Shown here: positions 54,811 through 63,637 of the stretch, in pieces | How the letters are laid out: each line of letters starts with the position of its first letter | Numbering within the stretch: position 1 is the stretch's first letter | Source of the DNA: Pseudomonas sp. UMAB-08 | Lineage (GTDB): Bacteria > Pseudomonadota > Gammaproteobacteria > Pseudomonadales > Pseudomonadaceae | Direction: 5' to 3' | DNA: 64,000 nt | Assembly: GCF_900095225.1 (NCBI RefSeq) | Contig: NZ_LT607416.1 | Location: 409,192 to 473,191, forward strand | The notes under the pieces: model-generated | The model's database searches: none | Seen by the model: the letters and a program-made list of their open reading frames with translations, nothing else | Told to the model about the DNA's origin: nothing | Position numbers and translations under genes: made by a program

Positions 54811-55521
54811 ATGAGTCATGCCGTTTCCCGGCTGCGAGCCCAACGCCTGGCGCGCAGCATCAAGCCTTTTACTGCTCGAGGCTCAAGGGCTGAACGTTGC
54901 CCCGGGTGCCGCGTGATTTTCAGCTACTGCTTGTGCGCCTGGCGCCCGAAGGTGGCGGCCAAGTCAGCCATGTGTCTGTTGATGTATGACGTCGAGCCGC
55001 TGAAACCAACCAACACGGGCTGGTTGATTGCCGATGTCATCGAAGAAACCCATGCGTACGGTTGGTCGCGGACTGAAGTCGATGCCGAGTTACCGGCATT
55101 GCTCAATGATCCACAGTGGCAACCCTACATCGTGTTCCCCGGCGAATTTGTCGCCAGCGAGCGCGTGGTCACTGAGGTGAAACTAGAGGACGGCAAACGC
55201 CCGCTTTTTATTCTGCTGGACGCAACCTGGAGCGAGGCGCGCAAGATGTTTCGCAAGAGCCCGTATCTGGATCATTTTCCGGTGCTCAGCCTGGAGCCGG
55301 AACAGATTTCCCGCTATCGACTGCGTCGCTCCAAGCGTGATGATCATTTTTGCACCGCCGAAGTGGCGGCGCTGTGCCTTGAACTGGCCGAGGACAATAC
55401 CGCCGCTGGCGTGCTGGACGCGTACCTGGATGTCTTCACCGCGCACTATCTGGCTGCCAAACATCAGCTGCCGGTCGACCTGGACGATGCGTCGCATACT
55501 CATCTCAAGGCTTTTTTATAG
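54811..55521 (+). CDS. tapT: DTW-domain tRNA acp3U methyl/aminocarboxypropyl transferase (TapT-like)
   Basis: Predicted to add the 3-amino-3-carboxypropyl group from SAM to U47 of tRNA, as E. coli TapT (YfiP). The 236 residues contain a zinc-finger-like start (CPGCRVIFSYCLCAW, four Cys near residues 29-41), the DTW-type motif LLDATWSEARKMFRKSPYL near residue 136 and SRYRLRRSKRDDHFCTAEVAAL near residue 168. ATG 54811 is preferred over a TTG at 54793. Ends in a 6-nt convergent overlap with the transporter gene. Confidence 0.85.
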   Translation: MSHAVSRLRAQRLARSIKPFTARGSRAERCPGCRVIFSYCLCAWRPKVAAKSAMCLLMYDVEPLKPTNTGWLIADVIEETHAYGWSRTEVDAELPALLNDPQWQPYIVFPGEFVASERVVTEVKLEDGKRPLFILLDATWSEARKMFRKSPYLDHFPVLSLEPEQISRYRLRRSKRDDHFCTAEVAALCLELAEDNTAAGVLDAYLDVFTAHYLAAKHQLPVDLDDASHTHLKAFL

Positions 55522-56409
55522 GGCCATTACCGGCTCAGGTTTTTTCGGCCACAACTGTGCCAGTAACATACCCGCAAGCATCAGCGCGCAACCGAGGTAG
55601 CCCTTCAGGTGCAGCGACTCTCCCAGCAGCAGCGCGCCGGCAATGGCGGCAAAGACGGCTTCGAGGGAAAGAATGATCGCCGCATGGGAGGCAATAGCAT
55701 CTTTTTGTGCAACGACTTGCAGGGTATAACCGATCCCTACGGCAACCACGCCGCCGTACAGCAGGGCAGGGCCGGCGGCGATGATCGACTGCAACTGAAT
55801 GTCTTCGAAAATCAGCGCGAGGATCAGGCTGATGATCGAACAAGTCAGAAATTGCAGGAACGCGAGGCGGATCGCGTCGTGGCGGCTGGCAAAAACGCCG
55901 ACCAGGATGACGTGTCCGCCCCAGACAAAGGCCCCGATCAATTGCAACCAATCACCTGAGGCGACGTGGAAGTTGTCACCCACACTGAGCAGGGACATAC
56001 CCACCACTGCCAGACCTGCGCCAAGCCACGTGCCTGTTCCGGTCTTGTGACCCAGCAGCAGGCCCAGAAGCGGAACTACAATGACGTAGAGGCCGGTGAT
56101 GAATCCGGCGTTGGTTACGCTGGTAAACAGCAGGCCGACTTGTTGCAGGTTGATGCCTGTGCACAAGGCCAGCCCCATCACAATGCCGCCGAGCAATAGG
56201 CCGCGTGTCATCAGAGGCTCGGGTTTTACAGCGTCAGAGCGACGGAGCAGCAAGGGCAACAAGCATAACGAGCCAAGGGCAAAGCGCAGACCTGTATAGA
56301 GATATGGCCCAATATGGTCCATACCTGAAGTTTGCGCGACAAAGCCAGAGCCCCAGATCATCGCGGTGATTAGCATTAACAGGTCGGCCCGCAGGGCTTG
56401 TTTTCGCAT
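55516..56409 (-). CDS. EamA/DMT-family transporter
   Basis: Inner-membrane permease of the drug/metabolite transporter superfamily. The 297 residues form about ten hydrophobic segments in two EamA halves: MLITAMIWGSGFVAQTSGMDHIGPYLYTGLRFALG (residues 12-46) begins the first, and LIGAFVWGGHVILVGVF near residue 158 begins the second. Substrate unknown. It is convergent with tapT, the stop codons overlapping by 6 nt, and divergent from erdR. Confidence 0.87.
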   Translation of the reverse strand: MRKQALRADLLMLITAMIWGSGFVAQTSGMDHIGPYLYTGLRFALGSLCLLPLLLRRSDAVKPEPLMTRGLLLGGIVMGLALCTGINLQQVGLLFTSVTNAGFITGLYVIVVPLLGLLLGHKTGTGTWLGAGLAVVGMSLLSVGDNFHVASGDWLQLIGAFVWGGHVILVGVFASRHDAIRLAFLQFLTCSIISLILALIFEDIQLQSIIAAGPALLYGGVVAVGIGYTLQVVAQKDAIASHAAIILSLEAVFAAIAGALLLGESLHLKGYLGCALMLAGMLLAQLWPKKPEPVMAL

Positions 56410-56584
56410 GATGACGCTCTAGTTGGCAGGGTGCAGACTTTGCCGTAAAGCGTTGAACTTGACCACCCCGTCTTCGCTCGTCATCCTTGTCGCCGAAATA
56501 ACGCTTGAACGCTGGTTTTGTGGGTCTTGGCGTTGAACGTACCGTGTTGGTACCGTGAGTTTGCCGGCATCGATGGATGCCTTC

Positions 56585-56611
56585 GTGAGCGCTGAATCCA
56601 TTGGCGCTCAC
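56585..56611 (+). promoter_or_regulatory. Perfect inverted repeat in the erdR leader
   Basis: GTGAGCGC and GCGCTCAC, perfect 8-bp arms with an 11-nt spacer, 21 nt before the erdR start. It could be a protein-binding operator or an mRNA hairpin next to the ribosome binding site (AGGA at 56619-56622). Confidence 0.5.
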
Positions 56612-56632
56612 CTAAAACAGGATCATTGATAA

Positions 56633-57280
56633 ATGACATACGAAATCCTGATTGCTGATGACCACCCTTTGTTTCGCAGTGCACTGCGTCAGGCCTTGAG
56701 TCTGGGATTGGGTCCTGAGGCTAAGTTGGTTGAAGCCGAAAGCATTGCCGAGCTTGAAAGCTGTCTGACCGATAAGGCTGATTGGGACTTGGTGTTGCTG
56801 GACCTGAACATGCCCGGCGCTTACGGATTTTCTGGCCTGGTCCTGTTACGCGGACAGTACCCGCAAATCCCGGTGGTCATGGTGTCGGCGCAAGAGGAGG
56901 CATCCATCGTGGTTCGCTCGCGCGAGTTTGGCGCCAGTGGTTTCATCCCCAAGTCCAGTTCTCTCGAGACCATTCAGCAGGCCGTACGTACGGTGCTTGA
57001 TGGTGATGTCTGGTGGCCGCCGCAAGTCAATGAAGCCATCAGCGTTTCGGCTGAAGCCAAGGCTGCCAGTGCAGGTCTGGCGAGTCTCACTCCCCAGCAG
57101 TTCCGGGTACTGACCATGGTCTGCGAGGGTTTGTTAAACAAGCAGATCGCCTACGAGCTGAGTGTTTCGGAAGCCACGATCAAGGCCCATGTCACGGCGA
57201 TTTTTCGCAAGCTCAATGTGCGCACTCGCACACAGGCTGCTTTGCTCTTGCAGCAAATGGAATCGATTCCGGCCAACTAA
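56633..57280 (+). CDS. erdR: ErdR-like LuxR-type response regulator
   Basis: NarL/FixJ-type response regulator; the P. aeruginosa homologue ErdR controls ethanol and short-chain carbon oxidation genes. The 215 residues have a receiver domain (acidic pocket ADD near 8-10, phospho-acceptor Asp57 in LLDLNMPG, Lys in GFIPKSSS near 106) and a C-terminal LuxR helix-turn-helix (LTPQQFRVLTMVCEGLLNKQIAYELSVSEATIKAHVTAIFRKL, residues 149-192). No sensor kinase gene is adjacent. Gene symbol rests on synteny with dgkA next to it. Confidence 0.85.
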   Translation: MTYEILIADDHPLFRSALRQALSLGLGPEAKLVEAESIAELESCLTDKADWDLVLLDLNMPGAYGFSGLVLLRGQYPQIPVVMVSAQEEASIVVRSREFGASGFIPKSSSLETIQQAVRTVLDGDVWWPPQVNEAISVSAEAKAASAGLASLTPQQFRVLTMVCEGLLNKQIAYELSVSEATIKAHVTAIFRKLNVRTRTQAALLLQQMESIPAN

Positions 57281-57364
57281 CGCTGCATTCGGCCCGGTTG
57301 CTCACGCTTTTTTGACTTTTGTTAAATTAGCCTTCTTTGTCTTTTTTTACGCAGTTGCCTATCT

Positions 57365-57730
57365 ATGTCGCCCTTTAAAGGCCAAACCGGCCTGAAACGT
57401 ATCTTCAACGCCACCGGTTATTCGTTCGATGGTTTGCGCGCCGCCTACACCGGTGAAGCCGCATTTCGTCAGTTGGTGCTCCTCAACGTGATCCTGATAC
57501 CCCTGGCCTTCATGTTCAATGTCAGTCGGGGTGAGCGCGCGGTTCTGATTGCCGTGTGCCTGCTGGCGTTGATTGTCGAGTTGCTCAACTCCGCTGTTGA
57601 GGCGGCCATTGACCGGATCTCGCTGGATTTGCACCCGCTGTCGAAAAACGCCAAGGACATGGGCAGCGCAGCGCAATTCATTGCGCTGGGCATGATCGGC
57701 CTGGTGTGGGGCTTGATCCTGCTGGGTTGA
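57365..57730 (+). CDS. dgkA: Diacylglycerol kinase
   Basis: Small trimeric inner-membrane kinase recycling diacylglycerol to phosphatidate. The 121 residues have an N-terminal amphipathic part, three membrane spans, and the catalytic signature VELLNSAVEAAIDR near residue 70, plus EAAFRQLVLLNV near residue 35. Length as in E. coli DgkA. It lies 84 nt after erdR on the same strand. Confidence 0.95.
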   Translation: MSPFKGQTGLKRIFNATGYSFDGLRAAYTGEAAFRQLVLLNVILIPLAFMFNVSRGERAVLIAVCLLALIVELLNSAVEAAIDRISLDLHPLSKNAKDMGSAAQFIALGMIGLVWGLILLG

Positions 57731-57753
57731 TGGTTCGCGGATAGCTGGGTGGC

Positions 57754-58680
57754 TCAGGCAATACTCGGCAGCACTATTTCGTCGCTGCGCTGAACCCCTG
57801 CGGTGAATGCGCGACACAGGTCGAGAAACTCGCGCATGGCAGAGGTCTGGTACTTCTGCTTGTGCCAGATGAAATAGAACTGCCGCGACAGGTCCAGTTC
57901 CGGGGTTTCCACCGCCACCAGGCTGCCACGGCGGATCGCATCGCGCAGTGCCAGCCGAGAAATACAGCCAATACCCAAGCCAGACTCCACCGCACGCTTG
58001 ATGGCTTCGGTGTGTTCCAGCTCCAAACGCACATTCAGGGCGTTGCGATGGTGGCGCATGGCTTGATCGAAGGTCAGGCGTGTGCCTGAACCCTGCTCCC
58101 TGAGGATCCAGGCTTCCTGAGTCAGCTCCTCCAGGGTGGCGTGACCGCGTTTGGCCAACGGGTGCTGCGGGGCGCAGAAGACCACCAGTTCGTCTTCGAC
58201 CCACGTCTGAACTTCGATGTCGGGGTGGGTACAATCACCCTCGATCAGACCTAGATCAATTTCGTAATGGGCAACCTGCTGCACAATATTCGCTGTGTTT
58301 TGCACGCTCAGCTTCACTTGGCTCTCGGGATGGCGCTGCATGAAACTGCCGATCAAGAGCGTGGCCAGATAATTGCCGATGGTGAGCGTGGCACCGACTG
58401 CCAATGAGCCGAAGCCGGATTTGCCATTGAGCAGGTCCTCGATCTCCTTGGCCTGATCCAGTAGCGCTACCGCTTGTGGCAGTAGCTGGCGGCCCGTTGC
58501 GTTCAGGCTCAAGCGTTTGCCGGCGCGATCAAATAACTGGCAGCTGGATTGACGCTCCAGCTCAGTAATGGAGGTGCTGGCCGCTGATTGCGAGAGCGAC
58601 AAAAGCCCGGCAGCGCGCGAGACGCTTTCCTGCTGAGCGACGGCGACGAAGACTTGAAGTTGACGCAGAGTAAATCGCAT
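57754..58680 (-). CDS. finR: LysR-family regulator FinR
   Basis: LysR-type regulator of 308 residues divergent from fpr; in Pseudomonas FinR activates fpr in oxidative stress. N-terminal helix-turn-helix QQESVSRAAGLLSLSQSAASTSITELERQSSCQLFDRAGKRLSL (about 17-61) and effector domain from residue 90. 121 bp separate the two start codons, enough for a shared LysR operator. Gene name from the conserved divergent arrangement. Confidence 0.87.
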   Translation of the reverse strand: MRFTLRQLQVFVAVAQQESVSRAAGLLSLSQSAASTSITELERQSSCQLFDRAGKRLSLNATGRQLLPQAVALLDQAKEIEDLLNGKSGFGSLAVGATLTIGNYLATLLIGSFMQRHPESQVKLSVQNTANIVQQVAHYEIDLGLIEGDCTHPDIEVQTWVEDELVVFCAPQHPLAKRGHATLEELTQEAWILREQGSGTRLTFDQAMRHHRNALNVRLELEHTEAIKRAVESGLGIGCISRLALRDAIRRGSLVAVETPELDLSRQFYFIWHKQKYQTSAMREFLDLCRAFTAGVQRSDEIVLPSIA

Positions 58681-58801
58681 ATCTATATAACCGATAACCC
58701 ATATCTTAATAATTCATTTAACAGATATTGTGCTTGCCACTAGAATGACGCGCAATAGCGCTCAGAGTCAGCGCGAGCGAAATTTTTCGGAGCCCCCGTA
58801 C

Positions 58802-59581
58802 ATGAGCAACATGAATCACGAGCGTGTCCTGAGCGTCCATCACTGGAACGACACCCTCTTTAGTTTCAAGTGCACCCGTGATCCAGGTTTGCGCTTTGAG
58901 AACGGTCAGTTCGTCATGATCGGTCTTCAGCAGCCGAACGGGCGCCCGCTCATGCGCGCTTACTCGATCGCCAGCCCGAACTGGGAAGAGCATCTCGAGT
59001 TCTTCAGCATCAAGGTGCCTGATGGTCCCTTGACGTCGCAGTTGCAACATTTGAAGGAAGGCGACGAGATCATCATCAGCAAGAAACCGACCGGCACTCT
59101 GGTGCTGGACGATCTCAAGCCGGGCAAGCACCTGTATCTGCTCAGCACAGGAACGGGCCTGGCGCCGTTCATGAGCGTCATTCAGGACCCGGAAACGTAT
59201 GAGCGCTTCGAGAAGGTTATTCTCTGCCACGGCGTACGCTACGTGAACGAGGTTGCCTACCACGAGTTCATCACTGAGCACTTGCCGCAGAACGAGTTCT
59301 TCGGTGAAGCATTGCGTGAAAAACTGATTTATTACCCAACCGTGACGCGTGAGCCGTTCGAGAACCAGGGCCGCCTGACCGACCTGATGCGCAGCGGCAA
59401 GCTGTTCAGGGACATCGGTCTGCCGCCGATCAACCCCGAGGATGATCGTGCAATGCTGTGTGGCAGCCCGAGCATGCTCGATGAGACCAGCGAAGTTCTC
59501 AACAGCTTTGGCTTGAAGGTGTCCCCGCGCATGCGTGAGCCTGGCGATTACCTGATCGAGCGCGCCTTCGTCGAGAAGTAA
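58802..59581 (+). CDS. fpr: Fpr, ferredoxin-NADP+ reductase
   Basis: FAD enzyme exchanging electrons between NADPH and ferredoxin or flavodoxin; linked to oxidative stress and iron release. The 259 residues contain RAYSIASP (FAD-binding RxYS, near residue 50), GTGLAPFMSVI (NADP-binding near residue 117) and CHGVRYVNE, ending in the C-terminal ERAFVEK. ATG 58802 follows GGAG at 9 nt; the open frame to 58730 has no family similarity. Divergent from finR and closed by a strong terminator. Confidence 0.96.
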   Translation: MSNMNHERVLSVHHWNDTLFSFKCTRDPGLRFENGQFVMIGLQQPNGRPLMRAYSIASPNWEEHLEFFSIKVPDGPLTSQLQHLKEGDEIIISKKPTGTLVLDDLKPGKHLYLLSTGTGLAPFMSVIQDPETYERFEKVILCHGVRYVNEVAYHEFITEHLPQNEFFGEALREKLIYYPTVTREPFENQGRLTDLMRSGKLFRDIGLPPINPEDDRAMLCGSPSMLDETSEVLNSFGLKVSPRMREPGDYLIERAFVEK

Positions 59582-59596
59582 GGTCAGCTGATTCAG

Positions 59597-59638
59597 AAAA
59601 AAACCCGCTTCGGCAGTCAATGGCCGAGCGGGTTTTTT
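59597..59638. terminator. Bidirectional terminator between fpr and trmO
   Basis: Stem AAAAAACCCGCT(T)CGGC / GCCGAGCGGGTTTTTT with one bulged T and an 8-nt loop. A/T runs on both sides allow it to serve fpr (plus) and trmO (minus). Confidence 0.9.
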
Positions 59639-59656
59639 CTTTTGCGGCATGTTGCT

Positions 59657-60361
59657 TCACTGTGTCGCAGGCACGACCTCAAGCACGCGTATCAGCCCGT
59701 TTTGCGGGTAATGCCAGCGGACATCAAGATCCCAGAACTGTGTGCCGTAGCGGCGCTCTGGCGCTGGTACCTGATAAGCCGGACGTGGATCCTGCGCCAG
59801 ACATTGCTCAATCAGCTCGACCAATGGCTCATTCAGACGTTGCGCGTGTTCACGGGCCTGAAGCAGCGCGCTGCCTTCCCATTGCACCGGAATCAACATC
59901 GGGGCGGCACTGGCGATGGTGTTTGTGGCGCCCTCGACGCTATCGGCGTAGGGCACATACGGTTTGATGTCCAGCACCGGAGTGCCGTCCAGCAAGTCGA
60001 TGCCCGAGACCCAAAGGCGTCCAGGCTCTACCTTCTCCAGCTTCACCACCGACTGACCAATGCCGTTAGGGCGATGAGTCGCACGCGTCGCGAACACGCC
60101 CATGGACTGGTTGCCTCCGAGGCGCGGCGGGCGAACCTTCAGGCGCGGCTTTTCTTCCAGAGTCTGATGGAAAAGAAAAAGTAGCCAGATATGGCTGACC
60201 TGCTCAAGCCCTTGCACGGCGTCGGCATGGTCGAAGGGTGCCACCAACTCCAGAACGCCACGCGCAGCGGGAGCCAGTTGAGGCTGCCGGGGGATGGCGA
60301 ATTTTTCCTTGAAGCAGGAGCGCATGAAGCCGACGGGGGAGACGTTGTAAGTCATGGTCAT
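59657..60361 (-). CDS. trmO: TrmO (TsaA), tRNA t6A37 N6-methyltransferase
   Basis: SAM-dependent enzyme methylating threonylcarbamoyladenosine at position 37 of tRNAs reading ACY. The 234 residues show the UPF0066 signature: GVFATRATHRPNGIGQSVVKL near residue 90, and GIDLLDGTPVLDIKPYVPYAD near residue 120. The N-terminal CFKEKFAIPRQPQL is the conserved KFG-type segment. The start may be ATG 60361 or 60355. Confidence 0.9.
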   Translation of the reverse strand: MTMTYNVSPVGFMRSCFKEKFAIPRQPQLAPAARGVLELVAPFDHADAVQGLEQVSHIWLLFLFHQTLEEKPRLKVRPPRLGGNQSMGVFATRATHRPNGIGQSVVKLEKVEPGRLWVSGIDLLDGTPVLDIKPYVPYADSVEGATNTIASAAPMLIPVQWEGSALLQAREHAQRLNEPLVELIEQCLAQDPRPAYQVPAPERRYGTQFWDLDVRWHYPQNGLIRVLEVVPATQ

Positions 60362-60408
60362 GATCTTGGGTCGAGGTCCGTCGGGTCATCCGTTTTGACG
60401 CAGGGGAC

Positions 60409-60870
60409 TCAGGCGCGAATGCGCAGCGTAAGGCCCTTGAGGAAGTTGCGCAGCAGCTGGTCGCCGCAGGTCCGATAGTTGCTGTGGCCAAACTTGCGGA
60501 ACAGCGCGCTCAGCTCAGGCTTGGACACCGGAAACTCGGCCGCCTTGAGAATGGCGTGCATGTCGTCTTCCTTGAGCTCAAAGGCAACCCGCAGTTTTTT
60601 CAGCACGGTGTTGTTGGTCACCGGCACTTCGATTTTTTGCGGGGCGCGGCTGTCGTCCTTGCCGCGTTTGAAGATCACCAGGCCATCGAGAAAATGCGCC
60701 ATGACTTCATCGCTGCAATTCAGATAGCCTTCTTCTTCCTCGTCCTTTTTCATGAAGGCGATCACGTCGTCCTTGGACACGTCCAGGCCACCCAGCTTGA
60801 TGATATCCACGACTTTGCCATCGCTGATATCGAGCATGTAGCGAACGCTACGCAGTACGTCGTTGTTCAT
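60409..60870 (-). CDS. DUF1456 family protein (YehS-like)
   Basis: 153-154 residues with two repeats: MNNDVLRSVRYMLDISDGKVVDIIKLGG (residues 1-28) and NTVLKKLRVAFELKEDDMHAILKAAEFPVSKPELSALFRK near residue 86. The domain is the DUF1456 pair seen in E. coli YehS. Function unknown. The N-terminal Met-Met leaves 60870 or 60873 as start. It may be co-transcribed with trmO (47 nt apart). Confidence 0.85.
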   Translation of the reverse strand: MNNDVLRSVRYMLDISDGKVVDIIKLGGLDVSKDDVIAFMKKDEEEEGYLNCSDEVMAHFLDGLVIFKRGKDDSRAPQKIEVPVTNNTVLKKLRVAFELKEDDMHAILKAAEFPVSKPELSALFRKFGHSNYRTCGDQLLRNFLKGLTLRIRA

Positions 60871-60953
60871 CATGGTTTACGGTCCTGATAAGTCTGATGT
60901 GAACGTCGCACGGGAAGCCTGTGCGACGCTGAAATGTGAGGGTGCAAGCCGGC

Positions 60954-61664
60954 TTAGAATTTTTCCTTGCCGGACAGGTAGCGCCATTGGCCTTCTGGCA
61001 GCTTGCCCATGGACACACCGCCGATGCGGATGCGTCGAAGGGACACGACCTTTAGGCCGACGCTTTCACACAGTTGGGCAATGACGCCGGGCTGGGGGTT
61101 CTTCATGGCGAAGCGCAGGCGGTTTTCGTTCTGCCAGCTGGCTTTTACTGCCGGCAGTTCCTTGCCCTTGTAAGTCAGGCCGTGGTTGAGGCGATTGAGG
61201 CCGTGGGCTGCCATGGTTCCTTCGATCTCGACCACGTATTCCTGTTCGATCTTGCTGCGATCGTCGGTCAACTTGCGCAGTATTTTCCAGTCCTGACTGA
61301 AGACCATCAACCCGCTGGCGTTGGCTTGCAGGGTCGAAATGGGCGACAGGCGCATGAAGTGCCCTTTGAGGGGGCGCTTACCGTACCGATGCTCTTCGGA
61401 CAGGGTGCCGGGGGTGATCAGTTGCAGCGCGCTTTCGGCGTCGAAGTGCGCCGGTTGATGCAAGAGAATGGTCACTGATTCCGGAGCTGTTGCTTTCGCC
61501 TCGGGGTCGAGCTCGATTTTCTGGTTATCGACTTTGAACTGCGGTTCTTCAATGACTTCACCGTCAACCGTGACCCAACCGCCTTCGATAAACAGTTCAG
61601 CCTCCCGGCGGGAGCAGCCGACCAGCTCGACAAGGCGTTTGGAAAGGCGAATGGGGTCTGTCAT
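60954..61664 (-). CDS. RsuA/RluB-like pseudouridine synthase homologue, catalytically degenerate
   Basis: Protein of 236 residues with an N-terminal S4 RNA-binding domain (IRLSKRLVELVGCSRREAELFIEGGWVTVDGEVI, residues 5-38) and a RsuA/RluF-type fold. Where the family has GRLDxxSxGL, this reads STLQANASGL, so the catalytic Asp is Gln. The later RQIRRMCE segment is GVIAQLCE. The flanking ESVGLKVVSLRRIRIGGVSMGKLPEGQWRYL aligns well, so the frame is intact. It is probably an RNA-binding protein without pseudouridylation activity, or it uses another residue. Confidence 0.75.
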   Translation of the reverse strand: MTDPIRLSKRLVELVGCSRREAELFIEGGWVTVDGEVIEEPQFKVDNQKIELDPEAKATAPESVTILLHQPAHFDAESALQLITPGTLSEEHRYGKRPLKGHFMRLSPISTLQANASGLMVFSQDWKILRKLTDDRSKIEQEYVVEIEGTMAAHGLNRLNHGLTYKGKELPAVKASWQNENRLRFAMKNPQPGVIAQLCESVGLKVVSLRRIRIGGVSMGKLPEGQWRYLSGKEKF

Positions 61665-61858
61665 GACAAAGAGCCGTTACTTAAGGGGAAAGACGGCTAT
61701 TGTACCCGCGCACGCAGTGTTAATCGCGGCCACATTGAAAATGCCTTCAAGATAGGTGGTCGTTCTGTGCTTTTTCGTTAGCGAAAGGCCATCCAGGAAC
61801 CCATCGCGGGTGACGCGTTGTCCTGATTGGCTAAAGCGTGTTCCCCGGAGTCTGGTTT

Positions 61859-62854
61859 ATGTCCAAATGGCTTGCCGCATTGATAGTGAGCGTCAGTTTG
61901 CCGTTGTTCGCTGCTGAAACGCCGTCCTACGGCCCGCAGTTGCAAGGTTTCGAGTATCCCTATCCTGCACAGAATTTTGCTTTTGAGTCTCAGGGTGAAC
62001 AGGTACAGATGGGCTACATGGACATCAAGCCGTCCGATGCGTCCAATGGGCGGACCGTTGTGCTGCTGCACGGCAAGAATTTTTGTGGCGCGACCTGGGG
62101 AGGGACAATCAAACCGTTGAGCGATGCGGGGTACCGGGTGATTGCGCCTGATCAGATCGGTTTCTGTCGGTCGAGTAAACCTGAACATTACCGTTATACG
62201 TTCGAGCAATTGGCGCAGAACACCAACTCGTTGCTCACCCACCTGGGCATCGACCACGTCATTGTGCTCGGGCATTCCATGGGCGGTATGTTGGCCACCC
62301 GCTTTGCATTGATGTACCCGCAACAGGTCGACCAACTGGTCTTGGTCAACCCCATCGGTCTTGAGGACTGGAAAGCCAAAGGGGTGCCGGCTCTTACGTT
62401 CGAGCAATGGTATGCGCGGGATTTGAAAACCAATGCCGACAGTATCCGCAAATACCAGCAGGCGACTTATTACGCCAACGAATGGCGCCCGGAGTTCGAT
62501 CATTGGGTCGATATGCAGGCGGGCATGTACAACGGCACGGGGCGTGAAGAGGTGGCCCATGCCTCAGCGCAGACCTATGAGATGATTTTCAATCAGCCGG
62601 TGTTCTACGCGTTCGAAAACCTGAAAATGCCTACTTTGTTAATGATCGGACAAAAGGACAACACCGCCATCGCCAAAGACCTGGCCCCCGAAGCGTTGCG
62701 TAAGACATTGGGGAACTATCCCGAACTAGGCAAGGCCGTGGCCAAGCGCATTCCTCATGCAACGCTGGTTGAGTTTGAGACTCTGGGGCATGCGCCACAA
62801 ATCCAGGACCCGGAGCACTTCAACAAGGCCCTGATTGACGGCTTGCTCGACTGA
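61859..62854 (+). CDS. Exported alpha/beta hydrolase
   Basis: Predicted periplasmic or secreted hydrolase, 331 residues, signal peptide MSKWLAALIVSVSLPLFA. The hydrolase core contains VVLLHGKNFCGATWGG near residue 68, the nucleophile Ser in VLGHSMGGMLATRFA near residue 140, and the His near the C-terminus in TLGHAPQIQDPEHF. ATG 61859 follows CGGAG at 8 nt. Substrate unknown; a lipase or esterase type activity is possible but not shown. Confidence 0.85.
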   Translation: MSKWLAALIVSVSLPLFAAETPSYGPQLQGFEYPYPAQNFAFESQGEQVQMGYMDIKPSDASNGRTVVLLHGKNFCGATWGGTIKPLSDAGYRVIAPDQIGFCRSSKPEHYRYTFEQLAQNTNSLLTHLGIDHVIVLGHSMGGMLATRFALMYPQQVDQLVLVNPIGLEDWKAKGVPALTFEQWYARDLKTNADSIRKYQQATYYANEWRPEFDHWVDMQAGMYNGTGREEVAHASAQTYEMIFNQPVFYAFENLKMPTLLMIGQKDNTAIAKDLAPEALRKTLGNYPELGKAVAKRIPHATLVEFETLGHAPQIQDPEHFNKALIDGLLD

Positions 62855-62882
62855 TCGCCGGGGCATGCAGCGCAGGCTTCAT

Positions 62883-63338
62883 TCAAAGGGGCCTGCTCAG
62901 GCGCATATGCAGTAACGGATAAGGCTGACCCATGCCGTCCACCTCAGAACGACCGATCACCTCAAACCCCTGCTTGAGGTAGAACCCCAGGGCTTGAAGG
63001 TTTTGCTCGTTGACGTCCAGTTCATCGGCGTGGAAGTGCTCAATGGCATGAGTGAGCAGCAACTTGCCCAGTCCTTGGCCGCGGTGCTCAGGGTCGATGA
63101 ACAGCATTTCGACCTTACCCGCGGCGATTCCGGCGAAACCGGTGATTCGTTGCCGAGTGTCTTTGCTGCAAATCAGCATCACCGCATCCAGATACTGGTT
63201 GAGCACCATGCTCTTGAGCATAGAGATATAAGAGCTGGGCAAGAAATCATGGGTGGCCCGCACCGAGTCTTCCCAGATACGGGCGAGTTCCGGGTAATCA
63301 CTCTGTCGTGGCGTATGAATGACCGAATGACTGCGCAT
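62883..63338 (-). CDS. GNAT-family N-acetyltransferase
   Basis: 151 residues with the acetyl-CoA-binding motif VEMLFIDPEHRGQGLGKLLLTHAIEHF near residue 82 and C-terminal QALGFYLKQGFEVIGRSEVDG, typical GNAT motifs A and B. ATG 63338 follows an AGGAG and lies in-frame below ATG 63359. Substrate unknown. Convergent with the upstream alpha/beta hydrolase gene. Confidence 0.85.
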   Translation of the reverse strand: MRSHSVIHTPRQSDYPELARIWEDSVRATHDFLPSSYISMLKSMVLNQYLDAVMLICSKDTRQRITGFAGIAAGKVEMLFIDPEHRGQGLGKLLLTHAIEHFHADELDVNEQNLQALGFYLKQGFEVIGRSEVDGMGQPYPLLHMRLSRPL

Positions 63339-63637
63339 ACAACCTGTCTCCTTGGGCAAAAGTGTCGGTCCGTGACTCGGCAGCTTTTTAACGTCGATTG
63401 TTTTGGTGCGTGATCTTATGTTGATTAAATCTAATAGAAAAAGAGCAGCGCGTTGGTGATTTTTCGTAGAGTCTCTGGTTGTCGAGCCCGCCGCGTTTTC
63501 CTGACAGGTTTCGACGGTGTCAGATCAAGCCCGCTCAATATCGGGAAGAGTCCTACGTGTTCTTCATAGTGTGACCGACATTCGCTGAGTCCCTCTTCAA
63601 CGACACTGTTTGCCCCTTTCGACACGAAGATCCGCGC
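63339..63637. other. Intergenic region before vgrG
   Basis: 299 bp between the divergent GNAT gene and vgrG; holds both promoters. I see no small gene with a good ribosome binding site and no inverted repeat that stands out. Confidence 0.5.
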
